NCBI RefSeq assembly: GCF_018332655.1
Contig: NZ_BOQL01000014.1
Coordinates: forward strand, 1 to 64,000
Direction: 5' to 3'
Length of the DNA: 64,000 nucleotides
DNA from: Actinoplanes auranticolor
GTDB lineage: Bacteria; Actinomycetota; Actinomycetes; Mycobacteriales; Micromonosporaceae
This document shows positions 8,208 to 16,441 of the stretch, piece after piece. The translations under genes and the position numbers were made by a program. The notes under the pieces were generated by a model that was given only the letters and a program-made list of their open reading frames with translations, was not told where the DNA came from and made no database searches. Each line of letters starts with the position of its first letter. Within the stretch, counting starts at the first letter, position 1.

Positions 8208-8863
8208 CAGGGCAGCGCAGCCTTGCGGGCGGTGGGCTCGACGGCATCGGGCCGGCGCAGATAGAGCGGGGTGAGCGGATCACCCGGAGCCCGGCTGCGG
8301 ACCTGGTCGGCGGCCAGCGCGATCAGCGCCTCACCGGAGGGGTGGAGGAGCCGGTCGTCGATCGGGAGGCCGAAGATCTCGCTGTACTTCAGCGCACCCT
8401 CACCGACGGCCCGATCGGCCGCGACCAGGACGTCGGCGGGCTTGGCGACGTCGGGGCCGGTGAGCCGGACACCGTCGGCGTAGGTCGCGAAATACACCTC
8501 CCGGCGGCGGGCGTCGGTGGCGACCAGGACCCGGCCGGGCCCGGCGGCCCGGCCGAGAGCATCGAGCGAGCAGATCCCGTACGCGGGGATGCCCAGCGCC
8601 TGCCCCATGGCGGCGGCGGTCGCCAGCCCCACGCGCAGTCCGGTGAAAGGCCCGGGCCCGACCCCGGCGACGATGGCGGCGAGCTCACGCGGCCGCACGC
8701 CGGCATCGTCCAGCACGAGCTGGATCTGCGGCGCAAGCCGCTCACCGTGGGCCCGGGGATCAACGGTCCGCCGCTCGGCGATCCCCTTCATGCCACTGTC
8801 GGTGACCTCCCCGAGCGCGGCGGTGACCGCGGGGGTGGAGGTGTCCAGAGCTAGAACGAGCAC
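8207..8863 (-). CDS. tsaB: tRNA threonylcarbamoyladenosine biosynthesis protein TsaB
   Basis: A 218-residue TsaD paralogue that acts as its dimer partner in t6A synthesis. It begins MLVLALDTSTPAVTAAL, the family N terminus, and contains the GVGPGPFTGLRVG loop near 69-81 and a SLDALGRAA segment. As expected for TsaB, the metal-binding histidines of TsaD are absent. The start is GTG at 8861-8863, with a TAGGGT box 6 nt upstream and no ribosome binding site, suggesting a leaderless transcript for tsaB-rimI-tsaD. ung lies 67 nt upstream on the same strand, so some readthrough from the alr operon is also possible. Confidence 0.95.
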   Translation of the reverse strand: MLVLALDTSTPAVTAALGEVTDSGMKGIAERRTVDPRAHGERLAPQIQLVLDDAGVRPRELAAIVAGVGPGPFTGLRVGLATAAAMGQALGIPAYGICSLDALGRAAGPGRVLVATDARRREVYFATYADGVRLTGPDVAKPADVLVAADRAVGEGALKYSEIFGLPIDDRLLHPSGEALIALAADQVRSRAPGDPLTPLYLRRPDAVEPTARKAALP

Positions 8864-8869
8864 GTGAGA

Positions 8870-8875
8870 ACCCTA
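8870..8875 (-). promoter_or_regulatory. -10 box of a leaderless promoter (tsaB)
   Basis: TAGGGT on the minus strand lies 6 nt before the tsaB GTG, and no Shine-Dalgarno sequence is present in the 20 nt before the start. Same arrangement as at acpS, alr and others in this window. Confidence 0.5.
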
Positions 8876-8930
8876 ACCGCCGAAGCAGCCCGCACCGGAG
8901 CCGGGCGCACGCCCGCCCAGCCGGCCCGGG

Positions 8931-9608
8931 TCAGGCTCGGGGGTTCCAGTCGATGAGGGGGCGGCCGGCGTCGGCCAGGGCCTTGTTCGCCGCACTGAAC
9001 GGGCGCGAGCCGCGGAAGCCCTTCGGGTTCAGCGGGCTCGGGTGGCCCGCCTCCAGCACCACGTGGGCGGGATTGCCGACCAGCGCCGCCTTCTTGCGGG
9101 CGTAGCTGCCCCAGAGCAGGAACACCACGCGCTCGTCGCGGGCGTTCAGAGCCTGGATCGTCGCATCGGTGAACGCTTCCCAGCCCTTGTTCGCGTGGGA
9201 CGCCGCTGCTCCCGCGCGTACGGTCAGAACCGCGTTGAGCAACAGCACCCCCTGCCGGGCCCAGCCGGTGAGATCGCCGCTGGTCGCCGGCGGGACGGCG
9301 ACGTCCTCGGCCAGCTCCTTGAAGACGTTGCGCAGCGACGGCGGGATCCGCACCCCGTCCCGGACGCTGAAGCTCAGGCCGTGCGCCTGCCCCGGCCCGT
9401 GATAGGGGTCCTGCCCCAGGATCAGCACCTTGGTCTGCTCGGGCGGGCACAGCCGGTACGCCGCGAACAGGTCCTCGACGGGCGGATACACCGTGTTCGT
9501 CGTGTACTGCTCGCCGACGAAGGCACCGAGGGCCGTCGTGGCCGCTTCGTCGAGGAACGGCCGGAGCTCCGTCCGCCAGGCGGGTGGGAGCAGATCGGGC
9601 AGGTTCAC
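8931..9608 (-). CDS. ung: Uracil-DNA glycosylase (family 1)
   Basis: A 225-residue uracil-DNA glycosylase that removes uracil from DNA at the first step of base excision repair. Family-1 motifs are complete: GQDPYHGPGQAHGLSFSV (catalytic Asp and uracil-binding Tyr/Phe), LLLNAVLTV, and the DNA-intercalation motif HPSPLNPKGFRGSRPFS. The frame is open for 44 more residues upstream, but these are Arg-rich shadow of tsaE. The GTG at 9606-9608, which overlaps the tsaE stop as GTGA, gives the normal length. The gene lies between tsaE and tsaB, so the t6A genes are not contiguous here. Confidence 0.95.
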   Translation of the reverse strand: MNLPDLLPPAWRTELRPFLDEAATTALGAFVGEQYTTNTVYPPVEDLFAAYRLCPPEQTKVLILGQDPYHGPGQAHGLSFSVRDGVRIPPSLRNVFKELAEDVAVPPATSGDLTGWARQGVLLLNAVLTVRAGAAASHANKGWEAFTDATIQALNARDERVVFLLWGSYARKKAALVGNPAHVVLEAGHPSPLNPKGFRGSRPFSAANKALADAGRPLIDWNPRA

Positions 9609-10093
9609 ATCTTCTCCAGTCGGGCGGCCCAGTCGCCGCCGTGGGGGACGAGGTCGATGACCCGGGTGTCGTCGTCGAGCCGGTCGATCCGGACGGCCAG
9701 GTATTCGTCGTTGAGCTGCTCCACCAGGCCGGCGCCCCACTCGACCACGGTGACGGCGTCGTCGGCCGACGCGTCCAGGTCGAGGTCGTCGATCTCGGCG
9801 CGCGGATCCGCCGCGTCGCCCAGCCGGTACGCGTCCGCGTGCACCAGCGGCACCGCACCACCCTGGGCGGGATCGGGACGGTGCACCCGCGCGATGACGA
9901 AGGTCGGCGAGGTGATGGCACCCTGCACGCCGAGCCCGGCGCCGATGCCCTGCACCAGCGCGGTCTTGCCGGCGCCGAGGGGACCGGTGAGCAACAGCAG
10001 ATCCCCGGGACGCAGCACAGCGGCGAGCCGGCGCCCGAACGCCCGGGTGTCGTCCACAGTGGTCAGCCGGACGTGGTTCCGCTCCGGGATCAC
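9605..10093 (-). CDS. tsaE: tRNA threonylcarbamoyladenosine biosynthesis ATPase TsaE
   Basis: A 162-residue P-loop ATPase that drives turnover of the TsaB-TsaD complex in t6A tRNA modification. Visible motifs are the Walker A segment LLTGPLGAGKTALVQGIG (about 34-51), the switch-like region ITSPTFVIARVH (about 60-71), LVHADAYRLGD, and the Walker B-like VVEWG. The GTG start overlaps the hydrolase stop (GTGA) and the gene end overlaps ung, so it is translated in a coupled chain alr, hydrolase, tsaE, ung. Length and motifs are normal for the family. Confidence 0.95.
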   Translation of the reverse strand: MIPERNHVRLTTVDDTRAFGRRLAAVLRPGDLLLLTGPLGAGKTALVQGIGAGLGVQGAITSPTFVIARVHRPDPAQGGAVPLVHADAYRLGDAADPRAEIDDLDLDASADDAVTVVEWGAGLVEQLNDEYLAVRIDRLDDDTRVIDLVPHGGDWAARLEKM

Positions 10094-11196
10094 GAGATCT
10101 TCTCCAGGAACGGGATCAGCGCGGCATTGACCTCGGCGGCTTTCTCCAGCATCACGACGTGCCCGCTGTTGTCGATCTTCACCAGCGTCGCCTCGGGCAG
10201 GCGCCGGAGGATCTCCTCGGAGTGGGCCACCGGGGTCAGATAGTCCTTGGTGCCCACCAGCACGAGCACCGGCACGCCCCGCAACGCGGACAGCGCCGGG
10301 AAACGGTTGTGCGTGTAGAGCGTGTGCAGATATCTGGTCAGGGTCTCGACCGAGGTCTTCGAGTTCATCTGCTCGACGAAGGTGACCAGGGTCGGGCTCG
10401 GCCGGGCGTCGCCGAAGCCGTACCGGCGGGTCAACAGCCAGGCCAGATCCCCGACCGCGACCCGGGCCTTGTCGATGGCGCCGCCGCCGATCCGGGCGGC
10501 CCCGCCCCAGATCGGGAAGAACGGCGCACTGACCCGCGCGACCAGCGAGGGAACGCCGAGCTTGCTCTTGTCGATCAGACCGGCCGACGTGGACATCAGC
10601 ACGACACCGGTGACCCGCTCACCGAACCACTCCGGATACTGCTCGGCGAACGCCATGATCGTCATGCCGCCCATCGAGTGCCCGACCAGAATGATGTGCC
10701 CGTCCGGCACGGTCTCGTCGAGCACGGCGGCAAGCGACTTGCCCAGCGCGGCGATGTCGTAGTCGCCGGACTGCAGCCGGCTGGACCGTCCGTGCCCGGG
10801 CTGGTCGTAGAAGACCAGCCGGTTCTCGCCCAGCTCGGTCAGGGCCTGCCGCTGGAAGTAGAAGGTCCCCATGTCGAGCGCGAACCCGTGCACGAAGACG
10901 ACGGTCGGCTTGGCCCCGGGGACCTTGGGCTCGACGATCTCGACGTGCAGATCGGTGCCGTCGGCGGCGGTGACGGTGAGCTCGCGGTCGAACGACTGGT
11001 CGCCGAACTCCTCCTCGACGTAGGGATCACCGGGGGCGTTGAGCGACTTGCGGACCAGGACGCGCTCGACGGCGAAGGCGGTGGCCAGCCCGGCGGCGGC
11101 GAGACCGATGGCGGCGCCGACTATCCCGACCTGCTTGGCCCGCCGGCGCGGGTCGGCCTTCGCTGACGACTTGGCGGACGGTTTGGCGGAGCTCAC
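10090..11196 (-). CDS. Alpha/beta hydrolase with N-terminal membrane anchor
   Basis: A 368-residue protein. A basic Lys/Ser/Ala-rich N terminus (about 1-22) precedes one hydrophobic helix (about 24-44), then an alpha/beta hydrolase fold. Catalytic elements: the nucleophile elbow GHSMGG, an oxyanion region VFVHGFALDMG, an Asp in the LVGTKDYLTP strand, and the C-terminal catalytic His in DNSGHVVMLEKA. It is probably anchored facing outside. An alpha/beta hydrolase between alr and tsaE is common in actinobacteria, but its substrate is not established. The GTG start overlaps the alr stop (GTGA) and the end overlaps tsaE (GTGA). Confidence 0.88.
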   Translation of the reverse strand: MSSAKPSAKSSAKADPRRRAKQVGIVGAAIGLAAAGLATAFAVERVLVRKSLNAPGDPYVEEEFGDQSFDRELTVTAADGTDLHVEIVEPKVPGAKPTVVFVHGFALDMGTFYFQRQALTELGENRLVFYDQPGHGRSSRLQSGDYDIAALGKSLAAVLDETVPDGHIILVGHSMGGMTIMAFAEQYPEWFGERVTGVVLMSTSAGLIDKSKLGVPSLVARVSAPFFPIWGGAARIGGGAIDKARVAVGDLAWLLTRRYGFGDARPSPTLVTFVEQMNSKTSVETLTRYLHTLYTHNRFPALSALRGVPVLVLVGTKDYLTPVAHSEEILRRLPEATLVKIDNSGHVVMLEKAAEVNAALIPFLEKIS

Positions 11197-12644
11197 GCAC
11201 CCTCCCCTGGCTGGCCCACCGACGAATCGGCCATTCTCGCGACGAACCCTTCGCTTCCCCGCCCACGGGCGTCGCTTCCCCGCCCTCGGGCGTCGCTTCC
11301 CCGCCCACGGGCATCAGACCGGCTGGGCGAAGCACCGGCACGCGGATTGCCGGTGTCGTGGTCGCTCGGTGCGTCCGCCCGGCTTCCGGCCGGAAGATCA
11401 GCGGTGACGTCGTCGCTCAGCCGGCCCGGCGCCGCCTCGGCCGCGGTGCCGGCGGTGCCGGCGGTGCCGGCGGTGCCGGCGGTGCCATCGTCGCTCAGCC
11501 GGCCCGAAGCCGCTTCATTGGGGACACCGGCCGTGCCGTCGTAGACGCGAGGGACGCGGGTGCCGCCGAAGCGCGTCACGATCTCGTAGTTGATCGTGCC
11601 GATCGCCTCGGCCCAGTCGGTGGCCGTCGGCGTGCCGTCGTCGCCCGGCCCGAAGAGGACCGCCACGTCGCCCGCCGCCACCGGGTCGTCCCCGCAGTCG
11701 AGGATGATCTGGTCCATGCAGACCCGGCCCGCGATCGTCCGGGTCCGCCCACCCAGCGACACCGGGCCCACATTGGACGCATGCCGCGGCACCCCGTCGC
11801 CGTACCCCAGCGGCACCAGGGCCAGCGTCGTCTCCCGGGACGTGTGATAGGCGTGACCGTACGAGACGCCCTGGCCCGCCGGGACGCGTTTGGTCAGCGT
11901 GACCCGGGCGCGGGCGGTCATCGCCGGGCGCAGTCCGGTCGGGTGCTCGGGTGGCAACGGCGACAGCCCGTAGACGGCCACGCCCGGGCGGACCAGGTCG
12001 TAGTGGGCGTCCGGGCGGGTCAGGGTGGCCGCCGAGTTGGCGATGTGGCGGTAGCGGGGCTCGATGCCGTACTGCTCAGCGGTGGCGAGACCCTCGGCGA
12101 ACACGGCCAGTTGGTGGTCGATCGTCTCGTGGCCCGGCGCGTCGGCGTACACGAAGTGGCTCCAGGCGCCGACGATCTCCGCCTCGCCCTCGGCCTGGGC
12201 TTTGGCCGCCGCTTCCAGCAGGGCGGGCCACTCGGCCGGGGTGGCACCGCCGCGGGCCAGGCCGGTGTCGAGCTTGAGGTGCACGCGGGCCGGTCGCTGC
12301 GCCCGGCGGGCGGCCGTGACCAGCTCGCCGAGCTGGGCGAGGCTGCCCGCGTTGAGGTCGATGTCGGCGGCGACGCCGTCGTGCAGCGGCAGCCCCGGAG
12401 CCAGCAGCCAGGCCAGCACCGGCGCGGTCAGCCCGGCCCGGCGCAGGGTCAGCGCTTCGTCGAGGGTGGCGACGCCCAGCCAGGTCGCCCCGCCGGCGAG
12501 CGCGGCCCGGGCCACCGGCAACATGCCGTGCCCGTAGCCGTCGGCCTTGACCACCGCCATGACCTCGGCGGTGGTGCCGGCGCGCAGCGTCGCGACGTTG
12601 TCCCGGATAGCGTCCAGATCAACCCGGACCTCGGCCTGCCACAT
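11193..12644 (-). CDS. alr: Alanine racemase with repetitive C-terminal tail
   Basis: A 483-residue PLP enzyme interconverting L- and D-alanine for peptidoglycan. The PLP-lysine motif (AVVKADGYGHG, near 35) and the catalytic tyrosine loop (GQGVSYGHAYHTS) are intact, and the catalytic core ends at GGTRVPRVYDG near residue 370. Family length is about 370-390, so about 105 residues are extra. This tail is low-complexity and built from DNA repeats: GTA triplets from a 9-bp repeat, SDARGRG from a 21-bp repeat, and two copies of GRLSDD. I chose the ATG at 12642-12644 because a TAGGCT box lies 7 nt upstream; a GTG two codons earlier is possible. First gene of the operon continuing to ung. Confidence 0.93.
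   Translation of the reverse strand: MWQAEVRVDLDAIRDNVATLRAGTTAEVMAVVKADGYGHGMLPVARAALAGGATWLGVATLDEALTLRRAGLTAPVLAWLLAPGLPLHDGVAADIDLNAGSLAQLGELVTAARRAQRPARVHLKLDTGLARGGATPAEWPALLEAAAKAQAEGEAEIVGAWSHFVYADAPGHETIDHQLAVFAEGLATAEQYGIEPRYRHIANSAATLTRPDAHYDLVRPGVAVYGLSPLPPEHPTGLRPAMTARARVTLTKRVPAGQGVSYGHAYHTSRETTLALVPLGYGDGVPRHASNVGPVSLGGRTRTIAGRVCMDQIILDCGDDPVAAGDVAVLFGPGDDGTPTATDWAEAIGTINYEIVTRFGGTRVPRVYDGTAGVPNEAASGRLSDDGTAGTAGTAGTAGTAAEAAPGRLSDDVTADLPAGSRADAPSDHDTGNPRAGASPSRSDARGRGSDARGRGSDARGRGSEGFVARMADSSVGQPGEGA
11251..11313. repeat. 21-bp tandem repeat, 3 copies, in the alr 3' end
   Basis: Three consecutive 21-bp units (11251-11271, 11272-11292, 11293-11313) differ at only two positions overall. 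On the coding strand they encode SDARGRG three times in the alr C-terminal tail. The unit length is a multiple of 3, so copy-number changes keep the frame. Confidence 0.9.
11410..11506. repeat. 19-bp direct repeat pair flanking a 9-bp tandem repeat in alr
   Basis: Identical 19-bp copies lie at 11410-11428 and 11488-11506, 78 bp apart, which is an in-frame distance. Between them, 11443-11487 holds five copies of a 9-bp unit (gcggtgccg, last base variant), read on the coding strand as a Gly-Thr-Ala repeat. Together with the 21-bp repeat this makes the alr tail an array of in-frame repeats prone to slippage. Confidence 0.9.
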
Positions 12645-12651
12645 GGTCACC

Positions 12652-12657
12652 AGCCTA
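12652..12657 (-). promoter_or_regulatory. -10 box of a leaderless promoter (alr)
   Basis: TAGGCT on the minus strand lies exactly 7 nt before the ATG at 12644. No Shine-Dalgarno sequence is present. It decides the alr start in favour of the ATG over the upstream GTG. Confidence 0.55.
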
Positions 12658-12681
12658 CTGAGGGGTACGACAGGACTTGGG

Positions 12682-14130
12682 TCACAGCAGGTCCGCCAGC
12701 ACCGGCCGCAGGGCCGCGGCGATGTCCTCCGACGTCACCGGGCCGTCCCGCTCGGCCCGGCGCCCGGCCAGCCCGTGCACGTAGGCCGCCATGATCGCCG
12801 CTCGTTCCGCGGGCAGGCCGGCGGCGAGCAGCGAGCCGAGCAGGCCCGCGAGCACGTCGCCGCTGCCGGCGGTGGCGAGCGCCGAGGTGCCCGTCGGGTT
12901 GGCCCACGCCTCGCCCGCGGGCGTGGCCACGATCGTCCGGTCGCCCTTGAGCAGCACCACGGCGTTGGTCCAGGAGGCCAGCCGGCAGGCCGCCGCGATC
13001 CTGTCCGCGCCCGGTCGCTCGCCGGCCAGGCGCGCGAACTCACCGTCGTGCGGGGTGAGCACGAGCGGCGCGTCCCGGCGCAGGTCGGCGGCGTGCTTGC
13101 CGTCAACGAGCAGGGTCAGCGCATCGGCGTCCAGCAGGACCGGCAGGGAGGTGGCGAGCACGCTGCGCAGCTCTGTGCGGGCCGCGTCGTCGGTGCCGAG
13201 GCCGGAACCGCAGACCCAGGCCTGCACCCGGCCCGCCTCGGCCACCCGCTTGGCGGCCACCACGGACGGGTGCCGACGCAGCACTTCACGGTCGGCGCTG
13301 CCCGCGTACCGGACCATGCCGGTGGGGCCGGCGAGTGCGCCGGTGACGGACAACACGGCAGCGCCCGGGTACGTCGCTGAGCCGGTGGCCACGCCCACGA
13401 CGCCGCGGCTGTACTTGTCGGAGGCCGGGTTCGGCCCCGGCCACCAGGCGGCGATGTCGGCAGCGTCGGGCACCCGTACCGCCGGGTCGGCGTGCAGCGT
13501 CGCTCCCAGGCCGATGTCGACCAGCTCGACGTGGCCCGCCAGGGCCGCGGCCGGGCCGACGACGTGCGCGGGCTTCAGGCAGCCGAAGGTGACGGTGACG
13601 TCGGCGCGCACGGCCTCGCCGGGCACGTCACCGGTGTCGACCGCGACTCCGCTGGGCACGTCGACAGCAACGACCGGCGGCCGCGCGCCGTCCCGGCCCC
13701 GCAGCTCCGGCAGGCGCTCGACCAGGGCGGTCGCGTCCGGTCGCAGACCGCCGCTGGCCCCGATGCCGACGATCCCGTCGACCACGAGATCAACCTGACC
13801 GGGCAGGTCGGTGACCGTGACGCCACCGGCGCGGCGGAGGGCGGCGAGGCCGGCGAGGTGCACCCGGTCGGGCCGCAGCAGCACGGCTCGGACACCCGCA
13901 CCGCGCGCGGCGAGCGTGGCGCCCGCATAGAGCGTGTCGCCGCCGTTGTCACCGCTGCCGACCAGCAGCAGCACCGTGGCGCCGTAGACACCGCCGGACT
14001 CCTGCAGCAGCAGGGCACACCGGCGGGCCAGCCCGGCCGCCGCCCGCTGCATGAGCGTGCCCGACGGCAGCGTCGGCATCAGCGCCTTCTCCGCCGCACG
14101 GACGTCCGCCACGCGCCACGCCTGCCGCAT
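12682..14130 (-). CDS. nnr: Bifunctional NAD(P)H-hydrate repair enzyme (epimerase/dehydratase)
   Basis: A 482-residue two-domain enzyme that repairs damaged NAD(P)H hydrates. Residues 1-210 are a YjeF_N epimerase domain, with the VGSGDNGGDTLYAG nucleotide loop and VVAVDVPSGVAVDTG. Residues 230-482 are a ribokinase-like ATP/ADP-dependent dehydratase domain, with LTPHDGEFARLAG, LLKGDRTIVA and the catalytic ATAGSGDVLAGLLGSL motif. The ATG at 14128-14130 is chosen because the conserved MRQAWRVADVRAAEKALM begins there and GGGGGTTGGAG precedes it; the frame is open 31 codons further but without family similarity. It lies between acpS and alr on the same strand. Confidence 0.95.
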   Translation of the reverse strand: MRQAWRVADVRAAEKALMPTLPSGTLMQRAAAGLARRCALLLQESGGVYGATVLLLVGSGDNGGDTLYAGATLAARGAGVRAVLLRPDRVHLAGLAALRRAGGVTVTDLPGQVDLVVDGIVGIGASGGLRPDATALVERLPELRGRDGARPPVVAVDVPSGVAVDTGDVPGEAVRADVTVTFGCLKPAHVVGPAAALAGHVELVDIGLGATLHADPAVRVPDAADIAAWWPGPNPASDKYSRGVVGVATGSATYPGAAVLSVTGALAGPTGMVRYAGSADREVLRRHPSVVAAKRVAEAGRVQAWVCGSGLGTDDAARTELRSVLATSLPVLLDADALTLLVDGKHAADLRRDAPLVLTPHDGEFARLAGERPGADRIAAACRLASWTNAVVLLKGDRTIVATPAGEAWANPTGTSALATAGSGDVLAGLLGSLLAAGLPAERAAIMAAYVHGLAGRRAERDGPVTSEDIAAALRPVLADLL

Positions 14131-14149
14131 GCTCCAACCCCCAGGTAAC

Positions 14150-14518
14150 TCAGGCCTCCGCGACGACCATCGCGGAGGCGATGCCGCCGTCGTGCGACAG
14201 CGACAGATGCCAGCGGCTGACACCCCGTTCGGCCGCCACCGCCGCGACCGTACCGGAGACGGTCAGCCAGGGGCGTCCGTCCGGATCGGTGACCACTTCA
14301 CAGTCGTGCCAGCGCAGCCCGGCGGGTGCGCCCAGCGCCTTGGCGACGGCCTCCTTGGCCGCGAACCGCGCGGCCAGTGACTCCGGCGACCGCGGGTTGC
14401 CGGAGGAGGTCATGCGCTCCGAGTCGGTGAAGAGCCGGTCGGCGAGCAGCGGCGTGCGCTCCAGCGCCTGGGCGAACCGGTCCACCAGCACGACGTCGAT
14501 CCCCACAGACACGATCAC
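14150..14518 (-). CDS. acpS: Holo-[acyl-carrier-protein] synthase
   Basis: A 122-residue AcpS-type phosphopantetheinyl transferase that moves the 4'-phosphopantetheine arm from CoA to acyl carrier protein. Magnesium-binding residues are in the N-terminal [12 protein letters not shown] and in [17 protein letters not shown] (the Glu of KEAVAK); the C-terminal [17 protein letters not shown] completes the family pattern. Length is normal (about 120-130). GTG at 14516-14518 is selected because the conserved domain starts there and a TAGGGT box lies 7 nt upstream. nnr follows 19 nt downstream. Confidence 0.96.
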   Translation of the reverse strand: MIVSVGIDVVLVDRFAQALERTPLLADRLFTDSERMTSSGNPRSPESLAARFAAKEAVAKALGAPAGLRWHDCEVVTDPDGRPWLTVSGTVAAVAAERGVSRWHLSLSHDGGIASAMVVAEA

Positions 14519-14525
14519 ACGAGCA

Positions 14526-14531
14526 ACCCTA
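14526..14531 (-). promoter_or_regulatory. -10 box of a leaderless promoter (acpS)
   Basis: TAGGGT on the minus strand lies exactly 7 nt before the acpS GTG, and no ribosome binding site is visible between the two. Confidence 0.55.
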
Positions 14532-14678
14532 TCGGCCCGCGGTCCGCGGCGACCGGTCGTGCGCCGGGCCTGTGGACAACGCGGGTACGCCCGCAGCGCC
14601 TTGTCCACAGGGGCGATTTCGAGCGGCTGAACTCCCCTAACGTCGTCGGCCGTACCCGTTGCGATCTGGAGGTTGCCG

Positions 14679-14957
14679 ATGACGTCCGAGCTCGAAGTCG
14701 ATGCCGCCGCGGTCCGTGCCTGGGCCCGGGCGCTGTCCGCGACAGCCGCCCGGATCAGCACTGATCCGCCGCCACCGCCGAGCGGCCCGCCCTGGTCGTC
14801 GACGGCGGCCGCCTCAGCCGCTGCCGACGCGGCGCGGGCCCAGCTCCGGGCACTCGCGGACGACATCTCCGCGACAGCCCGGCAGGCAGCGGCGGCAGCG
14901 GACGACTACGACGACGCGGACGACCGCGTCGCGGCCCGGCTCCGAGCTGTCCGATGA
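14679..14957 (+). CDS. EspC-like small helical protein (putative type VII secretion substrate family)
   Basis: A 92-residue, Ala-rich, almost entirely helical protein with a Pro break in the middle ([12 protein letters not shown], about 30-41), giving two helices. It ends with an acidic [14 protein letters not shown] helix. Size and shape resemble EspC/WXG100-like proteins of actinobacteria, although a WxG turn is not seen. A GGAGG sits 7 nt before the ATG at 14679, and a TAACGT box at 14638-14643 could be its -10. The stop overlaps the DUF1023 hydrolase start (ATGA), so the two are translationally coupled and probably act together. No ESX machinery gene is in this window, so secretion is an inference. 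Confidence 0.65.
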   Translation: MTSELEVDAAAVRAWARALSATAARISTDPPPPPSGPPWSSTAAASAAADAARAQLRALADDISATARQAAAAADDYDDADDRVAARLRAVR

Positions 14958-16441
14958 CCATGACGACCGTGAGCTATCCGCTGCTGCGCGCCACCGACCC
15001 CGGCCGCTGGCGCGACACGGCGACGGCCTGGCGTTCCTGGGCCGCGACCGCCGGCCGCTGGGCCGCCGAGCTGCGCGCCCACGCGACCCGCCTCCGCGCG
15101 ATCTGGACCGGCTCGGCTGCCGACGCCGCCACGGCCCACCTGGCCGTGCTGATCCGCCGACTGCAGCTGTTCCGGCTCGGCTGCTGGGCCGCCGACCAGG
15201 CGCTCAGCGAGTTCGCGGCGGCTCTGGCCCGGAGCAGGTCGATGCCCGCGACCCCGCCGGCCGGCGTCACCATCGCCGGTGACGGCACGGTCAGCGGGCA
15301 ACCCGCGGCAGCCGTCCGTGACACCGCGGCCGGCATCAAGGTGGCGCTGGCCATCGCCGCGGAGGCGGACGGCGCGGCCACGAGCAGACTCAGAGCAGCC
15401 GACATGGGCGGGGCAGCCAGTCCGCCGACGGGTGAGCCGCCGTCCTGCACCGCCACGCCGGCCCAGGTCCGGCAGTGGTGGGAGGCGCTGAGTCCGGCGC
15501 AGCGCCGTTGGCTGCTCGTCGGCGAACCGGGCCGGCTCGGTCCGCTGGACGGCATTCCGGCCGGGATCCGGGACCTGGCCAACCGGCTGATGCTGGACGA
15601 GCTGCCGGCCCGGCTGCCCGGCCTCGACGCGCTGCGGGACCGGCTCGCCGACGGCGATGGCACGCGGGCGTATCTCTTACAGCTGGATCCGGCGGGCGAG
15701 GGACGGGCCGTGGTCGCGCTGGGCGATCCGGACCGCGCCGCGAACGTGCTGACCCAGGTGCCGGGCATGACCGCAGACCTGGCTTCGTACGGCGGCGAGC
15801 TGGCCCGCGCCGAGCGGATCGCCACCCGCGCGACCGAGCTCGCTCCGCAGCACGCCACCAGCACCGTCATGTGGCTGGGCTACGACGCCCCGGACTTCGT
15901 GCACGAGGCCGCCAGCCGGTCCCAGGCCACCGCCGGCGCCCTCGGCCTGCGCCGGTTCCAGGACGGGCTGCGGGCCACTCACCTGGACGCCCCGGCGCAC
16001 CAGACCGTGCTCGGGCACAGCTACGGATCGCTGGTCGTCGGCACCGCGGCCGCCCGCCCCGGCCTGGCCACCGACGACGTGGTCTTCGTCGGCTCCCCCG
16101 GCGTCGGCGTGGACTCGGCAGCCGAGCTCCAGGTGCAGCCGGACCGGGTGTGGTCCTCGACGTCGCGGTCGGACGTCATCCAGTGGGCAGCCGTCTCGCC
16201 GCGCAGCCTCGCCGAGGACCTGGTGGCCAGCCAGGCGGTGCCGGGTGGTGCCCTGCTGGCTTTCACCCGGCCCGAGGACGACCTGTACTTCGGCACCAAT
16301 CCGAGTGACCCGGCGTTCGGCGCCCGCGTGTTCGCGAGCGAGCCGGACGCCGGGCACCTCGGTTACTGGGAGCCCGGCAGCGCGGCGCTCGACGCGCTCG
16401 CGGGCATCGCGGTGGGGCGGGGCGATGTCATTCCACGGTGA
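14954..16441 (+). CDS. DUF1023 alpha/beta hydrolase with WXG100-like N terminus
   Basis: A 495-residue protein. Residues 1-100 are helical with a W-x-G turn (AIWTGSAADAA, about 53-63), as in WXG100-like leaders. Residues 230-495 form a DUF1023 alpha/beta hydrolase, with the nucleophile elbow VLGHSYGSLVVG (Ser near 358), a VFVGSPGVGVD strand and a late His in DAGHLGYWE. DUF1023 enzymes are putative esterases or lipases, often next to EspC/WXG100-like proteins, as here (ATGA overlap upstream). No Sec signal peptide is seen, so export via type VII secretion is possible but unproven. The 3' end overlaps convergent glmS by 14 bp. Confidence 0.85.
   Translation: MTMTTVSYPLLRATDPGRWRDTATAWRSWAATAGRWAAELRAHATRLRAIWTGSAADAATAHLAVLIRRLQLFRLGCWAADQALSEFAAALARSRSMPATPPAGVTIAGDGTVSGQPAAAVRDTAAGIKVALAIAAEADGAATSRLRAADMGGAASPPTGEPPSCTATPAQVRQWWEALSPAQRRWLLVGEPGRLGPLDGIPAGIRDLANRLMLDELPARLPGLDALRDRLADGDGTRAYLLQLDPAGEGRAVVALGDPDRAANVLTQVPGMTADLASYGGELARAERIATRATELAPQHATSTVMWLGYDAPDFVHEAASRSQATAGALGLRRFQDGLRATHLDAPAHQTVLGHSYGSLVVGTAAARPGLATDDVVFVGSPGVGVDSAAELQVQPDRVWSSTSRSDVIQWAAVSPRSLAEDLVASQAVPGGALLAFTRPEDDLYFGTNPSDPAFGARVFASEPDAGHLGYWEPGSAALDALAGIAVGRGDVIPR

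Noticed and set aside
9609..9740. Longer N terminus for uracil-DNA glycosylase
   Set aside because: The extra 44 residues are Arg/Pro-rich and lie inside tsaE; the GTG at 9608 gives normal family length and a GTGA overlap.
11240..11520. Possible CRISPR or intergenic repeat array
   Set aside because: Units of 9 and 21 bp are directly adjacent without spacers and lie in frame inside alr.
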